DNA of 33,188 nucleotides from Thermoproteota archaeon. GTDB taxonomy: Archaea > Korarchaeota > Korarchaeia > Korarchaeales > Korarchaeaceae. Both the position numbers and the translations under genes were made by a program. Positions 8,938-15,704 of this stretch are shown here, one piece after another (within the stretch, counting starts at the first letter, position 1; every line of letters starts with the position of its first letter). Under the pieces are notes generated by a model that worked only from the letters and a program-made list of their open reading frames with translations, was not told the DNA's origin and did not search any database. The stretch lies in assembly GCA_003661365.1 (NCBI GenBank), contig QMVZ01000003.1:1-33188 (forward strand), in the 5' to 3' direction.

Positions 8938-8990
8938 GGGTTCCCGGCGCCCCCGGGCGATCCCCTAGGAGGGGGGTTCCTAGGTAACCC
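8938..8990 (+). ncRNA. Candidate GC-rich structured RNA (three-way junction), free RNA or leader element
   Basis: This roughly 53-base stretch is very GC-rich, while its surroundings are AT-rich. In hyperthermophilic archaea that contrast usually marks structured RNA. Pairing found by eye: an outer helix GGGTT (8938-8942) with AACCC (8986-8990); hairpin 1, CCCGG (8943-8947) with CCGGG (8953-8957); and hairpin 2, CCTAGG (8964-8969) with CCTAGG (8979-8984), with a loop containing six G. The C-rich loop of hairpin 1 could kiss the G-rich loop of hairpin 2. A TATA-like TTTTAAGATA lies at about 8904-8913, placing a predicted start close to 8935. It matches no RNA family I recognise. It ends 19 bases before a small winged-helix gene, so it could be a 5' leader switch or an independent small RNA. 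Confidence 0.5.
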
Positions 8991-9009
8991 AAGATGAAGG
9001 GGGAAGGCC

Positions 9010-9261
9010 TTGCAGAATCATAAATTACTGAATGCCCATATAAGGATTCTAAGGAAGTTAGAGAAGGCCGGCGAGGACGGTGTTGTGGCTTCAGAACTAG
9101 TTCCAGAGAGGTCCTATAGGGAGTTCGTTCTTAGGTATCTTTGTATTCATGGATTAATTGAAAGACAGAAGCGATTTCGAGGTGAAAGGGTTTTCATAAC
9201 CGAGAAGGGCCTTTCACTGATTTACAAATTCAACAACGGGCACGAGGAACTCCCTGACTAA
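9010..9261 (+). CDS. Small winged-helix DNA-binding protein
   Basis: The 83-residue protein has the helix-helix-helix-wing layout of archaeal winged-helix regulators: an opening helix (NAHIRILRKLEKAG), a recognition-helix region (SYREFVLRYLCIHGLI) and a beta-wing ending in RVFITEKGLSLIYKF. It has no effector domain, so it is likely a dimeric regulator or chromatin-associated protein; the target is unknown. The start is TTG at 9010, the only start available after an in-frame stop at 8995-8997, with GGGGGA spaced 5 bases upstream. A GC-rich predicted RNA structure lies directly before it, which suggests control at the RNA level, possibly autogenous. A run of seven T follows 12 bases after the stop. 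Confidence 0.7.
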   Translation: MQNHKLLNAHIRILRKLEKAGEDGVVASELVPERSYREFVLRYLCIHGLIERQKRFRGERVFITEKGLSLIYKFNNGHEELPD

Positions 9262-9273
9262 TCTCCCCTCTCC

Positions 9274-9280
9274 TTTTTTT
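9274..9280 (+). terminator. Oligo-T terminator candidate after the wHTH gene
   Basis: A run of seven T preceded by a C/T-rich stretch lies 12 bases after the winged-helix stop codon. Archaeal transcription often ends at oligo-T without a hairpin. It also lies about 40 bases before the tgt start, so it may equally be part of that promoter region. Confidence 0.35.
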
Positions 9281-9317
9281 AGTAATAATCTCCTTCTTTA
9301 ATGAAGAGGGTCAAAAG

Positions 9318-11087
9318 ATGAAGGAAATTGGCTTTTTTTCAATACGAGCCAGAGACGCATCTGCAAGGCTAGGCACACTTGAAACCAAGAGCGGCGTCCT
9401 AGAGCTACCCGCTTTCTTTCCTGTCTATAACCCAAACAAGCCCATAATACCGGCAGAAGAGATCCTAAGCGATTTCAAAATAAAACAGATAATAACGAAC
9501 TCTTACATAATATATAGAAACCCGGATTTGAGATCAATGGTGCTTGACCGTGGTTTACACGCTACTTTAGGTTTTGATGGGATAATAATGACTGATTCAG
9601 GAGCATATCAGCTGTACAAATATGGAGAGGTGGAGGTTTCCAACATCGATATAGTTAGGTTTCAGCATCAGATTGGTTCTGATATTGGAAGCATAATAGA
9701 TGTTCCTATGGCGGCTCATATATCCTATCAACAAGCCAAAGAAGGGGTTAAAAAGACTATTGAAAATGCTAGGGAGCTAGATAAGATCAAAAATGAGCTA
9801 GAGGGGACAATTTGGCTTGGAACAGTTCAGGGCGCAAGATTTCAGGACCTGCTAGCTCGATGCGCAAGAGAGATCTCTTCTCTGTGTTTTGGATATTTCG
9901 GTGCAGGTTCGCTAAAAGTCGCTTTGGAAAGGTATGAGTACAATGTTCAAGTAGAATATCTACTTCGTGTTAGAGAGCTTTTACCTGCCGGAAAGCCCCT
10001 CCATTTTTGGGGGATAGGACATCCGTCCACGTTTGCCTTTTTTGTTGCTTTGGGTGCAGATAGTTTTGATTCTGCTGCCTATGCCTTGTTTGCCGAGGAT
10101 GGAAGGTATATGACCATTGAGGGAACCATGTACCTTGAGGATCTCGAAGAGTTCCCATGCAACTGCCCTGAATGCATAAAATACAATCCAGAGGAAGTTA
10201 GGTCCTTAACTAAAGACAAAAAAGTGCGTTTTTTGGCAAGACACAATCTTTACGTTTGCGTTGGGGAGATTAGGAAGATTAGAGAGGCTATTAGAGGAGG
10301 ATGGTTGTGGGAACTCGTCCAAATGAGAGCTAGATCTCATCCAAGCCTTTTAGAGGCCCTAAAATTTGCATTAAAGCATTTCAAAAGCGAATTAGAGAAG
10401 AGAGAGCCGTTTTCTAAGAAATCTGGTATCTTTTACTCCGGTGAAGAGACTATGGATCGTCCGGAGGTTAGTAGGGCAAAGAAAATGTTGCGAAGGGTGA
10501 CTGAAGCTAGACGTTTCTTTTCAACACACCTTTACGGCCAAGTACCAATTGGATTGAGGTACACCTATCCTTTTGGTCAAACACATGTTCCTGGTGAGGC
10601 CGAGCCTAAGGAAGAACCCAGCGATGAAGAGTTGCTGTCCCATTTGCTCCAATATCAGTTCGGTCCTGAGGCTAGAGACGCCTTTGAGAGCCCTAGAATT
10701 GTAAGGTCCAAAAGGACAGGCATGCCAAGACAGGTCTTTGATGGAGAAGAGAGGGTTGGCATGATAAGACACTATGATGGCATGTTCGTTCCCAGTTTAG
10801 AGGGAGCTAGGAAATTGATTAGAGTCTTGCCCTATCCTAAGTGCAGGGTTGTCGTGAAAAAGGAATTTGTGGAGGCTGTCGCAAGAGGGACTTCTGTTTT
10901 CACACATTTTGTTGATGATTTAGATCCTGAAATCAGGCCTTACCAAGAGATAATTGCAGTTGATGGATCTGATTCAGTCTTGGCTGTTGGTAAAACGATC
11001 TTGGCTGGACCAGAGGTTAGGGAATTTAAGAGGCATCCATTTATGAGAATTAGACATCACGTGCTTCCAAGAAAAGCTGAAAATTAG
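9318..11087 (+). CDS. tgtA: Archaeosine tRNA-guanine transglycosylase (arcTGT)
   Basis: The enzyme swaps guanine-15 in the D loop of archaeal tRNAs for preQ0, the first tRNA-level step to archaeosine. At 589 residues it has the full archaeal form. The N-terminal TIM barrel carries the DSGAYQL motif (Asp near residue 93) and the second catalytic Asp region (SIIDVPMAAH). The zinc site is CNCPEC plus a downstream His (FLARHNLY). The C2 region follows and a PUA RNA-binding domain ends the protein (about residues 510-585, with CRVVVKKEFVEAVARGTSVF and DSVLAVGKTIL). The ATG start has GAAGAGGGTC upstream. Its 3' end overlaps the convergent dephospho-CoA kinase by 4 bases. Confidence 0.97.
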   Translation: MKEIGFFSIRARDASARLGTLETKSGVLELPAFFPVYNPNKPIIPAEEILSDFKIKQIITNSYIIYRNPDLRSMVLDRGLHATLGFDGIIMTDSGAYQLYKYGEVEVSNIDIVRFQHQIGSDIGSIIDVPMAAHISYQQAKEGVKKTIENARELDKIKNELEGTIWLGTVQGARFQDLLARCAREISSLCFGYFGAGSLKVALERYEYNVQVEYLLRVRELLPAGKPLHFWGIGHPSTFAFFVALGADSFDSAAYALFAEDGRYMTIEGTMYLEDLEEFPCNCPECIKYNPEEVRSLTKDKKVRFLARHNLYVCVGEIRKIREAIRGGWLWELVQMRARSHPSLLEALKFALKHFKSELEKREPFSKKSGIFYSGEETMDRPEVSRAKKMLRRVTEARRFFSTHLYGQVPIGLRYTYPFGQTHVPGEAEPKEEPSDEELLSHLLQYQFGPEARDAFESPRIVRSKRTGMPRQVFDGEERVGMIRHYDGMFVPSLEGARKLIRVLPYPKCRVVVKKEFVEAVARGTSVFTHFVDDLDPEIRPYQEIIAVDGSDSVLAVGKTILAGPEVREFKRHPFMRIRHHVLPRKAEN

Positions 11088-11632
11088 TCATTTGCACATT
11101 CAAATGACTCTTCTAGGATCCTTATAGCCCTAGCCTTTTCTTGCTTGGTTAAGTGAACTATCACAGCCCCTTCTCCTGGCTGTCCATAGACAAAAAGGGA
11201 ATCTAATGGACCAATGATGGCTACAGGGAATCCAAGAAGATCTTCCTCCCCTTCAACTAACACAGCAACTTTTTGACCTGTATTCATGGCATTTATTGCC
11301 TTTTTTATGGTTAGCCAGGCCTCCATGGTTATCCACCCGGGAGGGTTTTTCGTCCTTAGAATAGTGTAGCCCTTTAGCGCCTCTTTTGGTTCTTCTATCC
11401 TTTGCCTTTGTACTTTGAGATCTAGAACACAGAGATTTGGTTTTATTCCTATTTCTATGAGGTTTTTGAAAACCGCATCGCCTACTGCCAAAACTAGTTT
11501 CTCCTCAAATAGATCTCTAGAGAGCTTTCTAACGACTAAGCCCTTAGGTCGACTAATGACAAGCCTAGCGTCCTGTTTCAGCTTTAAATCACAGATCAGA
11601 TCTCCTTGAAGAACTCTTTTAGTTCCTTTCAA
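11084..11632 (-). CDS. GTP-dependent dephospho-CoA kinase (DUF359 family)
   Basis: The enzyme phosphorylates dephospho-CoA with GTP, the last step of CoA synthesis in many archaea, replacing the bacterial CoaE. The 182-residue length is normal for DUF359. Visible family features are a GDAVFKNLIEIGIKPNLCVLDLK segment in two pieces, with Gly-Asp (around residue 50) and an acidic VLDLK, then TILRTKNPPGWIT, then VEGEEDLLGFPVAIIGP and YGQPGEGAVIVHL near the C-terminus. The start is TTG at 11632; the nearest in-frame stop is at 11639-11641, so the only earlier alternative is a CTG. It is probably transcribed on its own and overlaps tgtA tail to tail by 4 bases. Confidence 0.9.
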   Translation of the reverse strand: MKGTKRVLQGDLICDLKLKQDARLVISRPKGLVVRKLSRDLFEEKLVLAVGDAVFKNLIEIGIKPNLCVLDLKVQRQRIEEPKEALKGYTILRTKNPPGWITMEAWLTIKKAINAMNTGQKVAVLVEGEEDLLGFPVAIIGPLDSLFVYGQPGEGAVIVHLTKQEKARAIRILEESFECAND

Positions 11633-11697
11633 CAGACATCACATCGTTTTGACGGTTTGGGTTTTGAAGAAATCCATAACCATTATTTTTGTAAAAA

Positions 11698-11806
11698 TGG
11701 GGCCGCCGGGATTTGAACCCGGGTCACCAGCGCCCCTAGCCGGTCAAAGAAAAGTAATCGTCTTGACCTCAGGCTGGCATCCTGGACCAAGCTAGACTAC
11801 GGCCCA
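11698..11806 (-). tRNA. tRNA-Pro(GGG) with a 34-nt archaeal intron
   Basis: Read on the minus strand, the T arm (CCGGG-TTCAAAT-CCCGG), the D arm (GTCT with GGAT) and a 5-bp anticodon stem (CCAGC with GCTGG) fold normally after removing an intron at 11769-11736. The mature anticodon loop is CTGGGGC, giving anticodon GGG with G37, as expected for Pro. The variable region is four bases, which excludes Leu. The acceptor has six good pairs (positions 2-7 with 66-71) and A73, but the first pair is U1:C72, a mismatch where G1 would be expected. No CCA is encoded. A TATA-like ATTTAAAT lies about 22 bases upstream. Confidence 0.9.
11736..11769 (-). other. tRNA-Pro intron, bulge-helix-bulge
   Basis: A bulge-helix-bulge can be drawn. 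The central 4-bp helix is AGCC (5' exon) with GGCT (intron). The bulges are TGA and AGG, and the intron stem is GGTCAA with TTGACC. Cutting after the second base of each bulge removes 34 nt and places the intron between positions 34 and 35, inside the anticodon rather than at the common 37/38 site. Because G flanks both sides, a cut between 33 and 34 gives the same mature tRNA. Confidence 0.82.
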
Positions 11807-11827
11807 GTTCAAAAAGCTCTAACCAAC

Positions 11828-11835
11828 ATTTAAAT
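11828..11835 (-). promoter_or_regulatory. TATA-like box for tRNA-Pro
   Basis: ATTTAAAT on the minus strand lies 22 bases before the tRNA 5' end, the normal archaeal spacing for a transcript starting at or just before the mature tRNA. Confidence 0.55.
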
Positions 11836-11963
11836 AGTTACATTTTTCCTAGAGACAGCTAGAACCTTTTCAGGTATAGAATCTCACATTTTCGCCTTTT
11901 GGGTAACCAAAAAATCGATGGATGAGGAAATTTTGCCCATTAAAATCTTTCTTGCATCGAGAT

Positions 11964-11973
11964 CTTTATAATA
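11964..11973 (+). promoter_or_regulatory. TATA-like box for the DUF92 gene
   Basis: CTTTATAATA lies about 38-47 bases before the GTG start of the membrane protein, predicting a start near 11995-12000 and a short leader. Confidence 0.45.
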
Positions 11974-12010
11974 TAGTAGTAACAAGCGGGTTAAGAGAAA
12001 GGGACCTAGA

Positions 12011-12805
12011 GTGTATACTAAGATAATAGGCCTTTCAATAGTTATTGCTCTTGGGCTTATCAGTCTTAGAAAGGGCTGGGTAGATTTTCTAGGGCTAATC
12101 AGTGGTTTTGTTGTTGGAGGGAGTATCGTTCTTCTAGGTGACTTAAAGGCTTTTTTGCCGATGATGGCCTTCTATTTATCTGGTAGTTTAGCTACGAAGC
12201 TAAAATACAAGAGAAAAGTTCAAAAAGAGGCTGCTCAGCCCAAAGGTGGAGCGAGAAGTTGGCAGAACGTTTTTGCAAACGGTTTAATGCCTGTGGTCTT
12301 TCTAGTTCTGTGGCGAACCTTGGGGTCTGAAAGATGGCTTTTTGCCTATATTGCTTCAGTCTCTGCTTCTATTGCTGATACTTTGAGTAACGAGATTGGC
12401 GTTTTGAATCCTTCTCCACCAAGACTTGTCACAAGACCCTGGATGGAGGTTGATCCTGGTACATCTGGAGGAGTTAGTCCGCTAGGCTTTTTAGTAGCTC
12501 TGGTTGCCCCCTTTCTCTTGGGATCTTTAACTAGTGCTGTTGGTCTCGTTGGATCCAATCCGGTTCTGTTTTCTACAATAACGGGCTTTTTTGGAAGTTT
12601 AGTGGATAGCATAATAGGAGCTGAGTGGCAGGCCCTTTACTTATGTCCTAAATGTGATAAGATAACGGAGTCAAAGGTTCATAGATGCGGAACTCAGGCC
12701 AAGCTAATTAAGGGGTATAGTTGGCTGAGTAACGACCTTGTTAATCTTATTATGAGTGGAACCACTGGTCTAGTTGGTTATCTGATTTCAGTAAGGTTTA
12801 TTTAA
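12011..12805 (+). CDS. DUF92 integral membrane protein (TMEM19/VTE6-like)
   Basis: The 264-residue protein has about six or seven hydrophobic spans: near residues 3-17, 25-55, 95-120, 150-175, 180-200 and 245-262. It shows DUF92 hallmarks: a loop rich in Gly and Asn (WQNVFANGLMPVV), the acidic segment ASIADTLSNEIGVL, and VDSIIGAEWQALYLCPKCDK. In plants and cyanobacteria a DUF92 member (VTE6) is a phytyl-phosphate kinase, and archaeal relatives are suspected to act on prenyl phosphates; that activity is inference here. A CPKC...HRCG pair near residues 214-225 could bind zinc. The start is GTG with a GAGAAAGGGA-like region before it. It precedes tfb by 61 bases with a separate TATA box for tfb. 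Confidence 0.82.
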   Translation: MYTKIIGLSIVIALGLISLRKGWVDFLGLISGFVVGGSIVLLGDLKAFLPMMAFYLSGSLATKLKYKRKVQKEAAQPKGGARSWQNVFANGLMPVVFLVLWRTLGSERWLFAYIASVSASIADTLSNEIGVLNPSPPRLVTRPWMEVDPGTSGGVSPLGFLVALVAPFLLGSLTSAVGLVGSNPVLFSTITGFFGSLVDSIIGAEWQALYLCPKCDKITESKVHRCGTQAKLIKGYSWLSNDLVNLIMSGTTGLVGYLISVRFI

Positions 12806-12817
12806 TCTAACGTAAAA

Positions 12818-12825
12818 TTTATATA
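12818..12825 (+). promoter_or_regulatory. TATA box for tfb
   Basis: TTTATATA lies 41 bases before the tfb ATG and predicts a start near 12848, leaving a leader of about 20 bases. It is among the best TATA matches in the window. Confidence 0.55.
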
Positions 12826-12866
12826 TCACTTCTCCAACGCATAGTGGAGAATACTTTTCTGGGGGT

Positions 12867-13865
12867 ATGTATTTCTTGTTCGAATATCCATCTTCTAGGG
12901 ATAAGAAAGAGAGTGAAGAGTCTCCCTTCATAGAGGAGAGGATTGTTTGTCCCAGATGCCATAGCACAAAAATTATTGAGGATGTTGATACTGGAGAGCT
13001 GGTTTGCTCTGAGTGCGGATTGGTGATAACAAAAGGTCTATTCCTTGAGGATAAAGATTGGAGAGCATTTGATACCGAGGAATTCATGGAAAGAGCCAGA
13101 GCAGGGGCTCCAGTCACTCCAACAAGACCCGCATATGGGTTAGATACCCAGATCTCTTTCTCAAAGGGAATTAGCCAAAAATCCATTCAGGCCCTGAGAA
13201 GAACAAAGAAGCACGTTAGAAGTAGAAAAGAGAAGAACGTGATGCCTGCGTTGTTTAAGATAAGGGCCATAGCAGAGCAGTTAGACCTTCCCACCCATAC
13301 GGTAGAGGATGCTGCCAAGCTATATAGAATGGCCTCGTCTGCTGGCCTTGTTAAAGGGAGGAGCATGGATGCTATGGTGGCGGCCGTCATCTACGCTGCA
13401 TGCAGAAGAACAGAGGTACCAAGATCTCTTGGAGAGATAGCTTCCTTCTTCAATCTTACAGAGAAAGAAGTAGGCCGCAGCTTTAGGTTCTTGTTTAGGA
13501 AGCTGGGTACAAGGATTCCACCACCGAAATCCGAAGTCTATGTCCCTAGGATCTGCTCTAAGCTGAAACTTCCTCAATCCATTGCTACAAGAGCAATAAA
13601 AATACTCAAGATAGCAAGAGAGGTTGGCGCAACGTTAGGGAGGGAACCTGTAGGAGTGGCGGCTGCTGCTGTTTATCTTGCATGTCAAGAGGCAGGAATA
13701 CATAGGACTCAGAGGGAGTTAGCACAAGCAGCCTCAGTGACTGAAGTTACTGTTAGAAACAGGTACCGTGAATTTCTAGAGAAAGTACGGCCTGTTCTTA
13801 AGGAAGAAGATGAAAAGGCGGCTGCTGCCGTAGTACCGGATGGTGCCAGTGACCAACAAAAATAA
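12867..13865 (+). CDS. tfb: Transcription initiation factor TFB
   Basis: TFB is the archaeal TFIIB homologue. It binds the TBP-TATA complex and the BRE and recruits RNA polymerase. The 332-residue protein has an N-terminal zinc ribbon with Cys28, Cys31, Cys47 and Cys50 (CPRC...CSEC). A B-reader/linker region follows (DWRAFDTEEF), then two cyclin repeats (about 110-205 and 215-300, with AAVIYAACRR and AAAVYLACQE marking equivalent helices). The Ala/Asp-rich tail is not conserved. The start is ATG at 12867 with a GGGGGT immediately before, which is close for a ribosome site. It lies 1.2 kb from tbp, so both basal initiation factors share a neighbourhood. Confidence 0.97.
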   Translation: MYFLFEYPSSRDKKESEESPFIEERIVCPRCHSTKIIEDVDTGELVCSECGLVITKGLFLEDKDWRAFDTEEFMERARAGAPVTPTRPAYGLDTQISFSKGISQKSIQALRRTKKHVRSRKEKNVMPALFKIRAIAEQLDLPTHTVEDAAKLYRMASSAGLVKGRSMDAMVAAVIYAACRRTEVPRSLGEIASFFNLTEKEVGRSFRFLFRKLGTRIPPPKSEVYVPRICSKLKLPQSIATRAIKILKIAREVGATLGREPVGVAAAAVYLACQEAGIHRTQRELAQAASVTEVTVRNRYREFLEKVRPVLKEEDEKAAAAVVPDGASDQQK

Positions 13866-13921
13866 ATTTTCTAAAGGGATCGCAATATCCAGACCTGTCA
13901 AGGGAGGTCTTGCATAAAGTA

Positions 13922-14242
13922 ATGAGCTTCGGAGAAAGGTGCCCGATCTGCGGACTTCCAAAGGAGTTATGCGTCTGCGGTGAAATAGCCAAGGAGCAGC
14001 AGAAAGTTGTAATAAAAATCGAAAAGAGAAAGTACGGCCGCGAAGTGACTCTAGTTGAAGGAATTGATGCCAACGACACCGATGTTAAGGGATTAGTGAA
14101 ATACCTTAAGAAGAAGCTGGGTTGCGGTGGAACTTACAAAAAGAAAGAGGGTTTGCTTTTACTTCAGGGCGATCATAAGCGCAAACTTAAGGACATGCTG
14201 GTGCAATGGGGGATCCCAGAAGATAGGATAGAGGTGGTCTAA
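13922..14242 (+). CDS. Translation initiation factor aIF1 (SUI1 family)
   Basis: aIF1 binds the small ribosomal subunit and enforces start-codon fidelity. The protein (106 residues from the chosen ATG) has the SUI1 domain from about residue 28 to the end, with KKKLGCGGTYKKKEG and LQGDHKRKLKDMLVQWGI. The N-terminus adds a Cys cluster (Cys7, Cys10, Cys17, Cys19) that could bind zinc, as in some archaeal aIF1 proteins. AGGGAGGT lies at 13901-13908, 13 bases before this ATG. A TTG at 13910 in the same frame is only one base after it, too close, so the ATG is preferred. The stop codon touches the rpoP GTG. Confidence 0.94.
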   Translation: MSFGERCPICGLPKELCVCGEIAKEQQKVVIKIEKRKYGREVTLVEGIDANDTDVKGLVKYLKKKLGCGGTYKKKEGLLLLQGDHKRKLKDMLVQWGIPEDRIEVV

Positions 14243-14389
14243 GTGTACGTTTGTATGAGGTGTGGAAATACTTTCCATAGGGAAGAGATGGAGGAATACT
14301 TCAAGGACTTTAGATGCCCGAAATGCGGATATAGAATATTGAAGAAAGTTAGGTCAGGAGCTGTTCCCAGACATGTGAAAGCCAAGTGA
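14243..14389 (+). CDS. rpoP: DNA-directed RNA polymerase subunit P (Rpb12-like)
   Basis: This 48-residue zinc ribbon is a small structural subunit of archaeal RNA polymerase. It has Cys4 and Cys7 (CMRC), Cys25 and Cys28 (CPKC), then GYRILKKV and a basic tail (PRHVKAK), all typical of RpoP/Rpc10. The start is GTG, directly after the aIF1 stop with no gap. The stop overlaps the GTG of the signal peptidase gene by 4 bases. The GAGGTGG inside the end of aIF1 (14231-14237) serves as its ribosome site. It completes a three-gene, translationally coupled run: aIF1, RpoP, signal peptidase. Confidence 0.93.
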   Translation: MYVCMRCGNTFHREEMEEYFKDFRCPKCGYRILKKVRSGAVPRHVKAK

Positions 14390-14904
14390 GGTCTTCCACA
14401 TTGAATAGAGAAAAGGAGATAGCAAAGTCAATTATAGAGATTATAGTAATCTTTGCTGTCGTTTTTATAATTGCAAACTATGGATTGCGTTTCTTACTTG
14501 GGGTAAAATATCCTCTAGCGGTCCCCACCTCAAATTCCATGTATCCCACGCTAAAGAAAGGAGATTTGCTTATAGTAACTAAAGCGGATCCCTACGAACT
14601 CAAGGAAGGGGACATCATTGTTTTTCAAGCATCATGGGCAAGCAAACCTGTTGTTCACAGGATAGTTAAGATAGAATGGTCTGGGGGTTCACCTATCTTT
14701 TACACAAAGGGAGATGCCAATTCTCACATAGATATGGGATTCAGAACGGTTGAAGATGTGATTGGAAAAGTGAAATATCGAGTTCCTATCCCGAGACTTG
14801 GGGAATTCCTGACCATACTTCAGAATAAGTGGGTGCGTATTACGCTGATAGGGATCCTTGGATACATGCTAATAGAGGATATACTCAAAAAGGAAGAAGA
14901 GTAG
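14386..14904 (+). CDS. Type I signal peptidase (archaeal Sec11-like)
   Basis: The enzyme removes signal peptides from exported proteins at the membrane. The 172-residue protein has an N-terminal membrane span (about 16-37) and then the SNSM box with catalytic Ser51. His91 (VVHRIVKI) stands in place of the bacterial Lys, as in archaeal and ER signal peptidases. Asp110 and Asp116 (KGDANSHID) lie downstream. A second hydrophobic segment (about 150-165) precedes an acidic and basic tail. The GTG start overlaps the rpoP stop by 4 bases; the first clearly conserved part begins later, so the exact start is less sure. Confidence 0.93.
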   Translation: MRSSTLNREKEIAKSIIEIIVIFAVVFIIANYGLRFLLGVKYPLAVPTSNSMYPTLKKGDLLIVTKADPYELKEGDIIVFQASWASKPVVHRIVKIEWSGGSPIFYTKGDANSHIDMGFRTVEDVIGKVKYRVPIPRLGEFLTILQNKWVRITLIGILGYMLIEDILKKEEE

Positions 14905-15034
14905 GTCTTTGCCTTCATAACATGTTAGTTACCCTTATTTCTCTAAATTTCCATCATTTTAGGAGATGTTTAGGAAAGAAAGCTAAAAGGTTCTCCAGAA
15001 TTCAAAAAAGCAGTTGTAGAGAGCTTTAGCAAGG

Positions 15035-15044
15035 TATTTAAAAA
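15035..15044 (+). promoter_or_regulatory. TATA box for tbp
   Basis: TATTTAAAAA lies 30 bases before the tbp ATG and predicts transcription starting about 8 bases before the start codon, a nearly leaderless mRNA. The remaining sequence between the signal peptidase gene and tbp (14905-15034) shows nothing else I can support. Confidence 0.6.
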
Positions 15045-15073
15045 GTCCCCTTCTTAGGAGCATAGGGCTGCAA

Positions 15074-15661
15074 ATGGGGTTGGGGAGTGAAGAACATCCA
15101 GAAATTAAGAAAAAGCCTGAAATAAAAATACAAAACGTAGTTTCATCCGCAGATATAAGACAAAGGCTGGATCTCAATGAAATAGCTACTAAGATAAAGG
15201 AATCTAGATACGAACCGGATAAGTTCCCTGGATTAGTCCTTAAGCTGAAGGAACCAAAGGCTGCCCTCCTAGTTTTCAATAGCGGAAAGTTTGTATGTAC
15301 TGGAACGAAATCAATAGAGGAAAGCGCTATTGCCGTCCAAAAAGCGATAGAACTCATGAAGCAACACGGGATCAAGATAGAGGGAAAGCCTTTGATAAAA
15401 GCCGAGAACATAGTTGCTTCAGCCAAGCTATTCCTTAAGGTTGATATCGAGAGGCTTGCCTTTGAAATGCCAAATACCCTCTATGAACCTGAACAGTTTC
15501 CAGGTTTAATCTATAGGATGGATAGTCCCAAAGTGGTGTTCTTAGTATTTGCCTCTGGCAGCTTGGTATGCACAGGAGCTAAAAAGGAGGCAGATGTTAA
15601 GAGGGCTGTTTATAAGCTCAGGGATATATTATTAGAGCGCGGATATGCTAAACCTGAATAA
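15074..15661 (+). CDS. tbp: TATA-box-binding protein
   Basis: TBP bends TATA DNA and nucleates the archaeal preinitiation complex with TFB. The 195-residue protein is the standard saddle of two direct repeats, about residues 18-102 and 108-193. Each has the same marks: a VVSSADI/IVASAKL strand, YEPDKFPGL/YEPEQFPGL, and FNSGKFVCTG/FASGSLVCTG, which includes the minor-groove Phe residues. An acidic/basic N-terminal tail (GSEEHPEIKKKPE) precedes repeat 1. The ATG at 15074 lies 30 bases after a strong TATA-like box, so TBP may control its own mRNA through promoter strength. AMMECR1 follows after 43 bases. Confidence 0.97.
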   Translation: MGLGSEEHPEIKKKPEIKIQNVVSSADIRQRLDLNEIATKIKESRYEPDKFPGLVLKLKEPKAALLVFNSGKFVCTGTKSIEESAIAVQKAIELMKQHGIKIEGKPLIKAENIVASAKLFLKVDIERLAFEMPNTLYEPEQFPGLIYRMDSPKVVFLVFASGSLVCTGAKKEADVKRAVYKLRDILLERGYAKPE

Positions 15662-15704
15662 AATTACGCCTTTAGACCTTGAGTTGAAAGGCGGGTTGTG
15701 AACT

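Noticed and set aside
11698..11806. Reading the split tRNA as tRNA-Leu(GAG) with a 37/38 intron
   Set aside because: The variable region has only four bases, while Leu tRNAs have a long arm, and the bulge-helix-bulge fits best with removal that leaves GGG and G37.
11880..11960. C/D-box guide RNA near GGATGAGGA
   Set aside because: A C-box-like motif is present but no CUGA box follows at a usable distance.
13320..13577. Antisense open frames over tfb
   Set aside because: They are shadows of a firmly assigned gene and encode no recognisable protein.
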